Origin: Candidatus Helarchaeota archaeon
GTDB taxonomy: Archaea > Asgardarchaeota > Lokiarchaeia > Helarchaeales > RDOG01
Direction of reading: 5' to 3'
Assembly: GCA_029838215.1 (NCBI GenBank)
Contig: JALGVI010000001.1
Location: forward strand, 1 to 64,000
DNA length: 64,000 bases
Both the position numbers and the translations under genes were made by a program. The notes beneath the pieces are model-generated. The model saw only the letters and a program-made list of their open reading frames with translations, did no database searches and was not told where the DNA came from. Shown here piece by piece: positions 28,110 through 38,509 of this stretch; position 1 is the first letter of the stretch; every line of letters begins with the position of its first letter.

Positions 28110-29177
28110 TCATTCCAAAAATAGCTTTGATTGTTTGCCGATGATTAATTTATTCCCTTTTGGATAATGATCAGAGTCCAAAATCTCGCAATCCGTTCCG
28201 ATCAAGCAGTTCGTGAGTTTTTTCCTACACTCGATTTTGGTCCCTTGCATTATGATTGAAGATTCCAGTTCACAGTTTTTTAGCGTGCAATTATCTCCGA
28301 TGGCACAATAACTACCAACGAAAGCATTTTCTATCGTGCAATTCTCGCCAATTATGAGGGGGCCAATTAAATAACTGTTTTTCGAAATTGTCGTGTTTTT
28401 ACCAATTCTGACTCGACCTTTTACAGTAGTATCTTTCGTGACAGTTCCCTGAATGTCCGTTTTTATCAGATCCAATACTAGATGATTAGCATCCAAGATA
28501 TCTTCAGGTTTTCCCGTGTCCTTCCACCAACCCGTTATTATGTCCGCCTTCACTTTATATTTGTTCTTTAACAGCATGTCAATTGCATCAGTGATTTCCA
28601 GCTCATTTCGCCACGAGTATTTCAACTGGTCGATCATCTCAAAAACCATCTTCCTAAAGAAGTAAATACCGACCAGAGCTAAATCAGACTTAGGCTTTTT
28701 TGGTTTTTCTACCAAATTCAAGACATTTCCATCGGTATCCAGTTCTGCCACACCAAATCGTTCGGGATTTTTGACACGTGTCAGTAGTATGTGTGCATCG
28801 TGATTTGATTCTTCGAATTCTCGAACCAGTTCCTTGATGCTATAATTTAAAAGGTTATCACCCAGGATAACAACAAAGGGTTCATCTTTAACAAAATCTC
28901 TTGTCAATTTCACGGCATGAGCTATGCCGCGAGGGGCATCCTGTTCGACATACGTGATGTTTAGACCAAATTTAGAGCCATCACCCACTTTTTCCTTGAC
29001 TTCTTCTCGAGTTTCTCCAACAATAATGGCAACGTCATCTATGCCGGAAATCTTGATATCTTCGAGCAAATAGAAGAGTATGGGCTTGTTCGCCACGGGA
29101 ATCAATTGTTTTGCTTGAGTAAAAGTAAATGGTCTTAATCTGGTACCTGATCCACCAGATAAAACTACAGCTTTCAT
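28110..29177 (-). CDS. rmlA: Glucose-1-phosphate thymidylyltransferase, long archaeal type with left-handed beta-helix C-terminus (RmlA)
   Basis: 355 aa; MKAVVLSGGSGTRLRPFTFTQAKQLIPVANKPILFYLLEDI, GDNLL, hexapeptide-repeat C-terminus. Confidence 0.92.
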   Translation of the reverse strand: MKAVVLSGGSGTRLRPFTFTQAKQLIPVANKPILFYLLEDIKISGIDDVAIIVGETREEVKEKVGDGSKFGLNITYVEQDAPRGIAHAVKLTRDFVKDEPFVVILGDNLLNYSIKELVREFEESNHDAHILLTRVKNPERFGVAELDTDGNVLNLVEKPKKPKSDLALVGIYFFRKMVFEMIDQLKYSWRNELEITDAIDMLLKNKYKVKADIITGWWKDTGKPEDILDANHLVLDLIKTDIQGTVTKDTTVKGRVRIGKNTTISKNSYLIGPLIIGENCTIENAFVGSYCAIGDNCTLKNCELESSIIMQGTKIECRKKLTNCLIGTDCEILDSDHYPKGNKLIIGKQSKLFLE

Positions 29178-29183
29178 TTTGCA

Positions 29184-30461
29184 TCACTTTTTTCGAGAGT
29201 TAGAATCACGATGATCAATTATTTCTTTAAAAAAATTCTCTAAACGATGGAAATTCTTTTCAAATGTAAGTTCCTTGTAATTTTTTAAGGCATCTCGTTC
29301 ATGTTTCTTCATGAATTCAGCATCAAGGAGCTTGTTTCTCAAGTCATTGATGTCATTATATGTGAATCCAAGTTTATATTTTCTTAACACGTGCTCGCAT
29401 GCACCGAAATAGCCCTTTGGTAAGACAATGGGAATCCCAGCAGGAATCGCAGACAAGAATCGTAGTGGGAGGCTGTTCCAGAATCGATCATATCTTCTAT
29501 TTATGTTATAAAGCACTATGCAAGCATCATATTTCGTCAAGTCATCTGCAAATGCTCCATTATATAGCATCTCCGTTGGATAACCCTTGAAGAAATGCAA
29601 GTAATCGTTTTTTGGAAACGTTCTGGTCGAATGAACGAGATGAAAGTGTATTTTTTGAGAAGTGATTTCTTGAACTTGTTGCCGGATGTCATCCCAATCT
29701 CTAAATTCAAAATCGGTGCGCCCAATAAACACTAAATGAGGTTCGTTATCGGTTTTGGATAACTTTTCAAGGCGTTTTTTGCAGAAATAACTTTCTTTAA
29801 AGTATTCCATTAAGACGATATCTTTTCCCTTTCCTTTTAAATTAAACTTGTCATTGAAATATTTCAACATGTAAGGTGATGAATGAATTCGACCATCTAA
29901 TTGCTTGAAAAAAGCTTCGTGGATCGGGTCTCCTCTCGTTCCATCTCCCACGATGCTCTGTCCGTAAGGATATGATTGTATGCTATGAACGATGGGAATG
30001 TCATATTTCCTCTTGATTATATTAATTTCAGCAATGATATTGGCTCCCCAGAAACTGAAAATGAGGTCAAACCGGTTTTTGTTTATTAACTTTTCAACTT
30101 GTCGCACGTTAAATCTTTTTAGGTTCCGATAATAAGAATATCGCTCATAGAATTTTCGTAAATGAATGCGAATCGACTCGAATTTGATTTTATTCCAAAA
30201 GAAAATTGTCAACCGTTTTTTATCAAGGACTTGAGGTGTTTGCTTTGTGGAATCAGCCGAAGAATTTGAGCCCTCGACAGATCTGTCAGGAGCGATGTAA
30301 AAATTCGTATATTTCAAATTCTTCATGAGTTCATCAGGGAGATTCACGCGGTTGGATTTATTAATGTTCAAGATCTCGATGTTGTATCCTTTCTCTCGAA
30401 GCATTGCAATATTGTTTGCCAGTAAATTAACTGAAAGAGGTCCCAGTATCAATATGTTCAT
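29184..30461 (-). CDS. Glycosyltransferase-like protein
   Basis: 425 aa; LVFIGRTDFEFRDWDD...YDACIVLYNINRRYDRFWNSLPLRFLSAIPAGIPIVLPKGYFGACEHVL. Confidence 0.65.
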   Translation of the reverse strand: MNILILGPLSVNLLANNIAMLREKGYNIEILNINKSNRVNLPDELMKNLKYTNFYIAPDRSVEGSNSSADSTKQTPQVLDKKRLTIFFWNKIKFESIRIHLRKFYERYSYYRNLKRFNVRQVEKLINKNRFDLIFSFWGANIIAEINIIKRKYDIPIVHSIQSYPYGQSIVGDGTRGDPIHEAFFKQLDGRIHSSPYMLKYFNDKFNLKGKGKDIVLMEYFKESYFCKKRLEKLSKTDNEPHLVFIGRTDFEFRDWDDIRQQVQEITSQKIHFHLVHSTRTFPKNDYLHFFKGYPTEMLYNGAFADDLTKYDACIVLYNINRRYDRFWNSLPLRFLSAIPAGIPIVLPKGYFGACEHVLRKYKLGFTYNDINDLRNKLLDAEFMKKHERDALKNYKELTFEKNFHRLENFFKEIIDHRDSNSRKK

Positions 30462-30482
30462 TTTATAGCCCTTGACATCATT

Positions 30483-31670
30483 TTACTTGGAAGAAAGCAA
30501 CTCGTATGCTTCTTTTAGAGAATGACACTCGGCTTGCCAATTATTCTGCCGGGCGTATTTTTTTACTTCTTTTGATATAGAAAGAAGTTTCTCCTTATTT
30601 TTAACACATTCGATTATTTTTTCGGCTAAACTTTTGGGAGAATTCCAATACGTGATGAAATCATCAACTTCTCTTAAATTATACATTGGTGTTGCAAGAA
30701 CTGGGAGTCCTAAAGCGAAGTATTCATATAATTTTACAAATGAGGTGACGTGACCGTCTAAATATTTCGGGTCCATACAAATAATTCCAGCATCACATTT
30801 TTCAAGGATGGTAAAGAGAATATCATGAGTTAAAAACCCCGTAAAATGAATAGAATCGGCAACACCCAATTCAATTGCCAATTCTTTTAAAGCATCATAT
30901 TCCGAACCTGCAATAACCAGTATAATTCTTTCATTTTTTAGGTATTGCATTGCTTTTATTAACAGTCTGATAGGTCTTTTCCTCCCTGCTAGCCCTCCAT
31001 GATAAATTACCTTGAAGATTTCTTTATTATTTAGGTCTTCCATGAGTTTTTTGTTTGCGAGATCAAGCGTCTCAAACCCATGACGGCCTTCCATCTCCGT
31101 GAAATCCACGACGTTGCGTAAGACTTTCACTTTATCGGGATTAATCCTCATTGCTTTCAGGTAAAATCTTGCCATCAAATCATGAGTAACGATGAAAAAA
31201 TTAGAAAATTTTGGAATAAATCGCTGGAATGGCAAGAATATGAAATATCGAAGCAAGTGATTGAGTTTTGATCTAAAAGAAGCCGTTTTAAAATTCGACA
31301 GGGCATATAGATCCCACGCTTCATGACTATCGTAGACCAGCGGAATTCCATGAACTTTTGAAATCAGAAGAGCCGGAATTGCCATTACAATATCATGGAC
31401 GTGTAACACTTGAGGACGAAATTTTTTAATTAAATCAAACAGTAAAAATTTATTTTGGAAAATATTTGGCAGTAATGTTCTGATTAGAAGATTTTTTATG
31501 CTCCCAAAAGATATTATTTCTATAAAACAGTCAAATACCTTTCTCTTTTTTATGTAAGGACAAATTATTCGAATCTCGTGTCCTTGAGTCTTCAAAAATC
31601 TTGCTTCCTTCTCGACTCTAGAATCGGGAAGTGGCGTGTGGGAAAGCATTAAAACTTTAATTTTTTGCAC
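30483..31670 (-). CDS. GT4-family glycosyltransferase
   Basis: 395 aa; VLMLSHTPLPDSRVEKEARFLKTQGHEIRIICP, HVHDIVMAIPALLISKVHGIPLVYDSHEAWDLYA, KLYEYFALGLPVLATPMYNLREVV-like. Confidence 0.88.
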   Translation of the reverse strand: MQKIKVLMLSHTPLPDSRVEKEARFLKTQGHEIRIICPYIKKRKVFDCFIEIISFGSIKNLLIRTLLPNIFQNKFLLFDLIKKFRPQVLHVHDIVMAIPALLISKVHGIPLVYDSHEAWDLYALSNFKTASFRSKLNHLLRYFIFLPFQRFIPKFSNFFIVTHDLMARFYLKAMRINPDKVKVLRNVVDFTEMEGRHGFETLDLANKKLMEDLNNKEIFKVIYHGGLAGRKRPIRLLIKAMQYLKNERIILVIAGSEYDALKELAIELGVADSIHFTGFLTHDILFTILEKCDAGIICMDPKYLDGHVTSFVKLYEYFALGLPVLATPMYNLREVDDFITYWNSPKSLAEKIIECVKNKEKLLSISKEVKKYARQNNWQAECHSLKEAYELLSSK

Positions 31671-31718
31671 CTTTCAAGTCATTTCAACGTAAAAAAATCG
31701 GTTATATATTTGTATTGT

Positions 31719-32819
31719 TTATTTTCCGAAGAACTCCTTGATTTTCAATATGACAAAATCCCTTTGTTCTGCAGATAATGATGGGAAGAGGGGAAGTGCT
31801 AAGATTTCATTGGCATATTTCTCGGTAATTGGTAATTCAACCTTGGAGAAAGGTTCTTGTTTGAAAATGGGTTGCTTATGAATTGGAACGGGATAATATA
31901 TTCCAGTTTCAATTCCATTTTGTTTTAAAAATTCACGTAATTCATCTCTTCTTTTTGATCGAATCACATATACATAATAAACCGAACGTGCCCATTCTTT
32001 TTCGATAGGAGTTGAGACAATTTCCTTTAATTCCTTGGTATAGACTCGAGCGTGTTCTCTTCTTTTATCGGTCCATTCATTTAGGTTTTTTAACTGTTCT
32101 TCTCCAATGGCACATTGAATCTCGCTCAAGCGATAATTTAATCCCAGATAATCGTGAAGGTATTTGGATTTACGTCCATGATTTCGAAGCACGTGAACTT
32201 TTTCATGAATTTCTTCATCATTGGTGACAATCATCCCTCCATCGCCGCCCGTGGTCATATTTTTCGAAGGAAAGAAGCTAAAACAACTAACATCCCCGAG
32301 TCCCCCGACTTTTTTTCCGTGATATAATGCGCCATGAGCTTGACAAGCATCCTCAATGACTTTTAAATCGTGCTTGCTTGCGATTTCCATTATCGGTTTC
32401 ATATCCGCAGGATGCCCGTATAAATGAACTGGAATGAGAACTTTAGTCCGTTCGGTGATTAAGTCTTCAATCTTGGTGGGATCCATGTTATAAATTTCCG
32501 GGTCGATTTCAGCAAATCTCACCTTTCCTTTTAAGAGCAATACGGGACTTGCAGTTGCAATGAAACTGTTAGATACCGTGATCACTTCATCGCCAGGATT
32601 TAAGCCTAATGCCATTAAACTGAGATGAATTGCCGCAGTCCCTGAACTGACTGCAGTGGCATGCTTTGCCTCGCAAAAACGTGCGAATTCAGTCTCGAAA
32701 TTTTTAGCATTCGGACCATTAATAAAACGAAGACTCTCTAAGGTCTTTATCACGGCTTGTTTCATTTGTTCCGTTATTGTAGGTCGACTAAGGGGAACTT
32801 TCATCTTTTCGTGCCTCAT
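31719..32819 (-). CDS. DegT/DnrJ/EryC1 family aminotransferase (WbpE/PglE-like)
   Basis: 366 aa; KVPLSRPTITEQMKQAVIKTLES, HATAVSSGTAAIHLSLMALGLNPGDEVITVSNSFIATASPVLL, EDACQAHGALYHGKKVGGLGDVSCFSFFPSKNMTTGGDGGMIVT. Confidence 0.93.
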   Translation of the reverse strand: MRHEKMKVPLSRPTITEQMKQAVIKTLESLRFINGPNAKNFETEFARFCEAKHATAVSSGTAAIHLSLMALGLNPGDEVITVSNSFIATASPVLLLKGKVRFAEIDPEIYNMDPTKIEDLITERTKVLIPVHLYGHPADMKPIMEIASKHDLKVIEDACQAHGALYHGKKVGGLGDVSCFSFFPSKNMTTGGDGGMIVTNDEEIHEKVHVLRNHGRKSKYLHDYLGLNYRLSEIQCAIGEEQLKNLNEWTDKRREHARVYTKELKEIVSTPIEKEWARSVYYVYVIRSKRRDELREFLKQNGIETGIYYPVPIHKQPIFKQEPFSKVELPITEKYANEILALPLFPSLSAEQRDFVILKIKEFFGK

Positions 32820-32852
32820 TATAGATAAGATTTTAAGATCAAATCTTTTTTT

Positions 32853-33866
32853 TTATTTTCTCTTCAGAAAATCATCAAAATTTATGACTTTTTTTTCTTT
32901 CATTGATTCTACTGCTGCTTCGACCATTTCAATCGCTCGCACGCCCACTTCAGCACTCGCTACTGGCTTTTTTTTCTTCTCGATAGCATCATGAAAATCG
33001 GCATATTCGAGTTTCATTGGCTCTTCTTTTTCAATTTTAGGAAGTAATATGTCGCCTTCTCGAGTGGCCCACGTAAAGGTCCCAAAATCCGAATATTTTG
33101 GAATGATGCCCTTGTCATAAATCATTAAATCCTGACTAAGGGAGTTTAAAGTAATGCTTTTTTTCTCCCCAACGACAACAATGTTTCTTGTTTTCATCGG
33201 AGTCAACCAACTCACAGAAATTTGCCCAATAGTGCCCGTATGGTACTTTGTTGAGATAAAAGCCACGTCTTCTAATTGATTGTTAAAAAAAGTGCCACCA
33301 AAAGTAGACAATTCCGTTGGATATGGAATATCTAACACATCACTGAGAATATCTAGGTCGTGTATCGCATAATTAAAGATGGCTCCGCTATCATTTCTCG
33401 GCACGCGTAAGCCGAATCGATTGGAAGTCATGAAAAAAATCTTACCCAAATCGCCGTGCTTGATTTTTTCTTTGATGAATTTTATGGCGTTATTGTAGCG
33501 GAAAATATGACCGACCATTAACGTCAGATCAAGTTCTTCCGCCAAGTCCTTTAGTTCCCGAGCTTCTTTAGAACATAAAGTAAGAGGTTTTTCAACCAGC
33601 ACGTGTTTTCCCGCTTCCAAACTTTCTTTTACGAATTTATAATGCGTGTCGCTCGGGGTGCAAATAGTAACTGCTTGGATGTCCGCATCTGATAAAACAG
33701 AGTGATAATCTTTCGAAGTATTTACTTGATAGATCTGCTGGTACTTCTCAACATTTACTTGCTTAACATCGACTATGACTTTCAAATTAAATTGCATGGA
33801 TTCTTTTAGAACCCGTACGTGGTTCTTCCCCCATTGACCAATTCCGATAACAGCAATATTTATCAT
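32853..33866 (-). CDS. Gfo/Idh/MocA family oxidoreductase (WbpB/WlbA-like); start taken at MINIAVIG
   Basis: MINIAVIGIGQWGKNHVRVLKE, TICTPSDTHYKFVKESLEAGKHVLVEKPLTL, VGHIFRYNNAIKFIKEKI, YAIHDLDIL. Confidence 0.9.
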   Translation of the reverse strand: MINIAVIGIGQWGKNHVRVLKESMQFNLKVIVDVKQVNVEKYQQIYQVNTSKDYHSVLSDADIQAVTICTPSDTHYKFVKESLEAGKHVLVEKPLTLCSKEARELKDLAEELDLTLMVGHIFRYNNAIKFIKEKIKHGDLGKIFFMTSNRFGLRVPRNDSGAIFNYAIHDLDILSDVLDIPYPTELSTFGGTFFNNQLEDVAFISTKYHTGTIGQISVSWLTPMKTRNIVVVGEKKSITLNSLSQDLMIYDKGIIPKYSDFGTFTWATREGDILLPKIEKEEPMKLEYADFHDAIEKKKKPVASAEVGVRAIEMVEAAVESMKEKKVINFDDFLKRK

Positions 33867-34032
33867 GTCTTTCTCTCTTTCATTTTTATTGGAGATTTTC
33901 AGTAGTTTCTCCAAGACTTGTTATTTAAAACTTCTTAATAATCATGTTAAAACTGCATTGAAAGGATTTTAGGTCCAAGATCATACAAACATGAAAACGC
34001 AATTCATCAGGAGGCATATAAAACAACACAAG

Positions 34033-35148
34033 TTAAAATTTAGTGGCATGTTTTTTTAGAATTCGATATACTCTTTCGATTTTTTCAAGATTCTTGTCAA
34101 AATTTCCTCCTTTTTCCACTAATTTTCGAGCATTGTTCCCTAATGCATGTCTCTTTTGAGCATTTTCGATGAGCTTCCGAATTTTTTCCGTGAGTTTCCC
34201 AACATCCTTGCTTGGTACCAAAAAGCCGCTTTTTTCGTCCTCGATCCATTCGGAAACTCCACCCACATCAAAGGCAATGACAGGAAGTTCATTATACATG
34301 GCTTCTAACGTGGAGGCGGGACATCCATCGGAGAGAGATGTTGAAATGTAAATGTCTGCGGCTTGAAGATATTTTACGAGCAGTTTTTCGGATATAAAAC
34401 CCAAGAATTTCACGTTTTTCTCCAAATTCATCTTCTTTAGATGTTCCTTGATCACTTTTTGGGTTGGTCCCACGCCCGTATATACGAATTGTAGATTTGG
34501 ATAGTCCTTTTTCAATCGTTGGAGTGCCAGAATCTGATACACGTGTCCATAAATGGGCTTGAAAGCACGCATAGAAAGAATTATCGGGGAGTTTGGATCC
34601 AACCCTAATTCTGTTTTTAGAGCAGTCTTGTCCTTAATGGGTTCTAAATATTTACTCAGCTTGATTCCAACATAATTTACCATTATTCTTTTGGGGTTTC
34701 CGTGCAGTTTGATGACGTGCTTCTTAATATCTTCAGAAAATGCGTGAATGAAATCAGCAAAACGGATGGCATGAATGCTAAAAAACTTGTTTAGTGTAAC
34801 TTGGGAATGTTTTAAAACATCGGACCCTAATAACGTGATTAAAAGTGGGCGATCTCTTGTAAGAGCCGCTGTATTTCCATATAGTTTCAAATCAATAGCA
34901 TGTATCACGTCAGGTTTAAACTTCCTTATATAATACTTTAATAGAATGGCAGTTATCCACTTCTTGACGAAGGGAAAACCTATGTTCAAGATGGGAATGC
35001 GCGGTTGTAACAATTTATAACCGTAATCATTACTATCAAAAGATCTCTCAAACGTGAAGAGGCAAACATCATGTCCTTTATCATAAAAATATTTTACAAT
35101 TCGTTGGACATGAAGCATCCGAGAATTGCCTACAAACAGTATTTTCAT
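34033..35148 (-). CDS. GT4-family glycosyltransferase
   Basis: 371 aa; ILSMRAFKPIYGHVYQILALQRLKKDYPNLQFVYTGVGPTQKVIKEHLKKMNLEKNVKFLGFISEKLLVKYLQAADIYISTSLSDGCPASTLEAMYNELPVIAFDVGGVSEWI. Confidence 0.93.
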   Translation of the reverse strand: MKILFVGNSRMLHVQRIVKYFYDKGHDVCLFTFERSFDSNDYGYKLLQPRIPILNIGFPFVKKWITAILLKYYIRKFKPDVIHAIDLKLYGNTAALTRDRPLLITLLGSDVLKHSQVTLNKFFSIHAIRFADFIHAFSEDIKKHVIKLHGNPKRIMVNYVGIKLSKYLEPIKDKTALKTELGLDPNSPIILSMRAFKPIYGHVYQILALQRLKKDYPNLQFVYTGVGPTQKVIKEHLKKMNLEKNVKFLGFISEKLLVKYLQAADIYISTSLSDGCPASTLEAMYNELPVIAFDVGGVSEWIEDEKSGFLVPSKDVGKLTEKIRKLIENAQKRHALGNNARKLVEKGGNFDKNLEKIERVYRILKKHATKF

Positions 35149-35187
35149 TGGACTTCACGGGTCGAAAAATTCATGATATTTTATTTT

Positions 35188-36294
35188 TTATCTTTGAGGT
35201 TTAATCGTTCGGTAAGGAAATACTCCACGTATGAATCCGAGCCCGAATCCTATATGAATTATTGGATACATGAGAATCAAGTAAATTGCGCCTTTTTTGT
35301 TTTCAAAGCGAGTGATAGATTTAACTGTAAAAAGCAAGGTTAACAAGAAGTATAATCCAAGAACTGCTACAAAAAACCATTGAAGAACCGTATCAAATGG
35401 AATATTTAAAAACGGAAAATTTCCAAGCAAATAATAACGAAAAAACACGTTCACAATGAGAGTTATTAGAGCAAGAATTCCAAATCCAAAAAGATAAATC
35501 ACGAATAATGTTGGAACCAAATAGTATATTCTAAAAGAATCGTGATGTTTTTTCGTTATGAGTGCTCTTGCTTGACCAAACTCGTACATTCGCTTGTAGA
35601 ATTTTTTTATTGTAGTTCTTCGATAGAACTTGACTTTTGCACGCGTGGTTGCCAGAATCTTATAGCCTTTCTTCCGTATGCGATAATTCATTTCAAAATC
35701 ATCGCCACTAAAAAGTTTTTCATCGTGCATTCCGACTTCCAGTAAAACCGACTTTCTATAAAAAGCAAAAGATACGGAATTCACTTCATATACATCGCTT
35801 TTTTTATCCGAAGTGATTTGTTTCGATTCTGCGGTTTGAAATCCTCCAAAAGCCGAGTTGAGAGCTATTTGTTGAGCTTCTGTAACAGGGTTGGCGTTAG
35901 CCGTTAGCGTCGTGCTTCCAACAGCTGCAACGTTCCTACCGCTCTCTATTAAAATGGTTGATAATGTCGATATCCAGTCATGAGGAGCAATTGTATGTCC
36001 TCCAATTAGTCCCAGAATTTCAGCCTTCGCTTCAAGTATTCCCATATCTAAGCCAGGAGATGCCAATTTTTTTTGATTATCTAGCATCTTGATGCGTCCA
36101 GGATGCATTTTCATGATATTCTCAATAATATTTCGCGTGTTGTCCTCCGACATTCCTTCCGCTATGATGATCTCATATCGATCCATGGGATAATCTTGAT
36201 TTAATAATGCCTCTAGACATTCTTGGATGTGCTTTTCTTCATTCCTTACAGGAATGATAATAGAAATAAAAGGAGTTTCTTCTTCGCTCATCAA
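35188..36294 (-). CDS. GT2-family glycosyltransferase with C-terminal TM segments (succinoglycan ExoA-like)
   Basis: 368 aa; ISIIIPVRNEEKHIQECLEALLNQDYPMDRYEIIIAEGMSEDNT, then several hydrophobic segments. Confidence 0.9.
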   Translation of the reverse strand: MMSEEETPFISIIIPVRNEEKHIQECLEALLNQDYPMDRYEIIIAEGMSEDNTRNIIENIMKMHPGRIKMLDNQKKLASPGLDMGILEAKAEILGLIGGHTIAPHDWISTLSTILIESGRNVAAVGSTTLTANANPVTEAQQIALNSAFGGFQTAESKQITSDKKSDVYEVNSVSFAFYRKSVLLEVGMHDEKLFSGDDFEMNYRIRKKGYKILATTRAKVKFYRRTTIKKFYKRMYEFGQARALITKKHHDSFRIYYLVPTLFVIYLFGFGILALITLIVNVFFRYYLLGNFPFLNIPFDTVLQWFFVAVLGLYFLLTLLFTVKSITRFENKKGAIYLILMYPIIHIGFGLGFIRGVFPYRTIKPQR

Positions 36295-36310
36295 TCTTCA
36301 CGAAAACTGT

Positions 36311-36898
36311 TCATTCTCTTTTTTTCATTACTTTACAGGGATTTCCGAACGCAATTACATTAGGGGGAATATTCTTCGTCACAACTGAACCTGCACCGAT
36401 TAAGCTATTTTCGCCGATTTCTATCCCGGGCAAGATAATGGCACCCGAACCAATGGAACATTTCTTCCGGAGAATTGGTCCAATCAAAACAGATTTATCC
36501 CGTGCGGGCGGAAATTTATCATTCGTGGTTTTTGCAAATGGTCCCATAAATACACCATCTTCAATCGTGACACCCCACGTGACATACACGCCGCTTTGGA
36601 TGCTGACGTTATTTCCTATATTGCAATTTCCATCGATTATGCTATTCGTGCCGATTATCACGTTATTTCCAATGGTTGTTTTTTCTCGAACCATTATATT
36701 ATGACCGGTGATAAATCCATTACCTATCACGACACCACCATATATGATAGAACCTGAACGAATCGTAGCGTTTTCACCAATTATTAAAAGTTCATCATTG
36801 ATACCCAGCTCAACATTATTTCCAATTTCAGTATCTTTACCAACCTTGACTTGTTCGTGGAAAATCACGTTTTTACCCAATTTTATAGATTCATCCAT
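36311..36898 (-). CDS. Left-handed beta-helix N-acyltransferase (WbpD-like)
   Basis: 195 aa; hexapeptide repeats, VYVTWGVTIEDGVFMGPFAKTTNDKFPPARDKSVLIGPILRKKCSIGSGAIILPGIEIGENSLIGAGSVVTKNIPPNVIAFGNPCKVM. Confidence 0.9.
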   Translation of the reverse strand: MDESIKLGKNVIFHEQVKVGKDTEIGNNVELGINDELLIIGENATIRSGSIIYGGVVIGNGFITGHNIMVREKTTIGNNVIIGTNSIIDGNCNIGNNVSIQSGVYVTWGVTIEDGVFMGPFAKTTNDKFPPARDKSVLIGPILRKKCSIGSGAIILPGIEIGENSLIGAGSVVTKNIPPNVIAFGNPCKVMKKRE

Positions 36899-37124
36899 TC
36901 ATTTCAACAACCGAATTCTTTTTGACTACGTGAAGATCGTAAGATGATTTCGTTAATCTAGTTTATCTTCTATAATACAAACCTTTTTATTTTTTTAAAC
37001 ATGGTTTGATTTAGTAATTTTTGCTGAGTCGAAATGACGAAACGAATCAGACAAAAAAATTATTAGAATGTTTATGGTAATTTCTTAACAAATTTGTTGA
37101 TTCTGATAGAAAAGGGGCTATTAA

Positions 37125-37820
37125 TTGAAGCCAGACGTCTCGATTGTAATTCCCGCCTATAATGAAGAAAAGACAATATACAATTTAATCAAAGGTATTC
37201 ATGAAACGTTTAACTCGGGTTATGCCGAAATTATTGTCGTAGATGATGGTTCAACGGATAACACTACCAAATTAGCTGCAAAAATTCCAGGTATCAAAGT
37301 GTTGAAAAATGACAGAAATCTTGGCTATGGTGGTGCGATTCTTACGGGTATATTTGAAGCCAAAGGAGATATAATAGTAACCATTGATGGAGACGCGCAA
37401 AACAAGCCCAAAGAAATAAATTTACTCATTCAACCCATTTTAAAAAATGATTATGATTTTGTCGTTGGGGCTCGTCATAAGGGCATGACATTTAGTCCCA
37501 TTCCAATTTTTAAGCGGGTCGCCGAAACCGTCGTTCGTTTTGTGTTGAAATTCATGTATGGAATTGATATTTCGTACTCGCAAAGCGGCTTTCGTGCGAT
37601 GAAACGAAAGGTCTTACGTCGTATAATGCCCCTGTATGAGTATAAATTCGCTTTTAGCATGGAACTCTTAATGAAAACGGTTAAAAACGGGTTTCGGATA
37701 AAAGAAGTTCCCATTACGTTTATGGCCAGACCACACGGTTGTAGCCGTGTTAATGTCTTTAGGGATGGCTTAAGAATCATCTACGTGATGATAAAACACA
37801 TTTTAATGAAGGAAAAATGA
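37125..37820 (+). CDS. GT2-family glycosyltransferase (DPM1/dolichyl-phosphate sugar synthase-like), TTG start
   Basis: 231 aa; VSIVIPAYNEEKTIYNLIKGIHETF, VVDDGSTDNTTKLA, NLGYGGAILTGIFEAKGDIIVTIDGDAQNKP. Confidence 0.92.
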   Translation: MKPDVSIVIPAYNEEKTIYNLIKGIHETFNSGYAEIIVVDDGSTDNTTKLAAKIPGIKVLKNDRNLGYGGAILTGIFEAKGDIIVTIDGDAQNKPKEINLLIQPILKNDYDFVVGARHKGMTFSPIPIFKRVAETVVRFVLKFMYGIDISYSQSGFRAMKRKVLRRIMPLYEYKFAFSMELLMKTVKNGFRIKEVPITFMARPHGCSRVNVFRDGLRIIYVMIKHILMKEK

Positions 37821-37822
37821 AA

Positions 37823-38488
37823 TTATTTTTCCGTGGACTCGTCTTTCTTTTCTTTCTTGTCAGGTTTATTATCGCTTATCGTGAAATAGATTAATAATAG
37901 GATGAGCAGACCGATGATAAAGATCACGACGTACTGTCCACCGAAAGAGGTTAACAATACTTGAGGCCACCCGATAAATGGAATGTTCAAGATCATTCGT
38001 CCGATCACTTGTCGCCTACCACTATAGAAATATGGAGTGGGATAAGTGTCTGCGGCATCATTATTGTCTCCTTTTGTCTTAAACCATTTGCCATTATAAT
38101 AGCTGTTATTATTTGCGGGTTGATTAATGATGGGCACGATGTCATTATCTTCATAAATTTCAATGACTCGATGGATGACAGGATATCCCGGTTTGGAACC
38201 ACCCCAAAAATCAGTATAAAAAATAATAATGTCACCGACTTGTACTTGATCTTCCGGAATGCCTTGAACAACTATGAAATCACCCACGTTGAGCGTTGGA
38301 ACCATGCTTGTAGAAATTACGACAGTATAAGGCATCTCGGTTTGAAGCGTGATCATTGAACCGAAAAAAAATCCTCCGACAGTTCCAAAGATAGTGCCGA
38401 TGATCAGGATTAGGACAAGGAACTTCTTCACGAGTGAGTTTTTAAAAAAATGTTTGAGTCGGTTTTTCGCCGTCATTTTTTCTGTCAT
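37823..38488 (-). CDS. Signal peptidase I, archaeal/ER (Sec11) type
   Basis: 221 aa; VVISTSMVPTLNVGDFIVVQG (catalytic Ser), PVIHRVIEI (His type), GDNNDAADTYPTPYF, N- and C-terminal TM segments. Confidence 0.93.
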   Translation of the reverse strand: MTEKMTAKNRLKHFFKNSLVKKFLVLILIIGTIFGTVGGFFFGSMITLQTEMPYTVVISTSMVPTLNVGDFIVVQGIPEDQVQVGDIIIFYTDFWGGSKPGYPVIHRVIEIYEDNDIVPIINQPANNNSYYNGKWFKTKGDNNDAADTYPTPYFYSGRRQVIGRMILNIPFIGWPQVLLTSFGGQYVVIFIIGLLILLLIYFTISDNKPDKKEKKDESTEK

Positions 38489-38509
38489 CTGACTTCAATC
38501 TGTCTTCCA

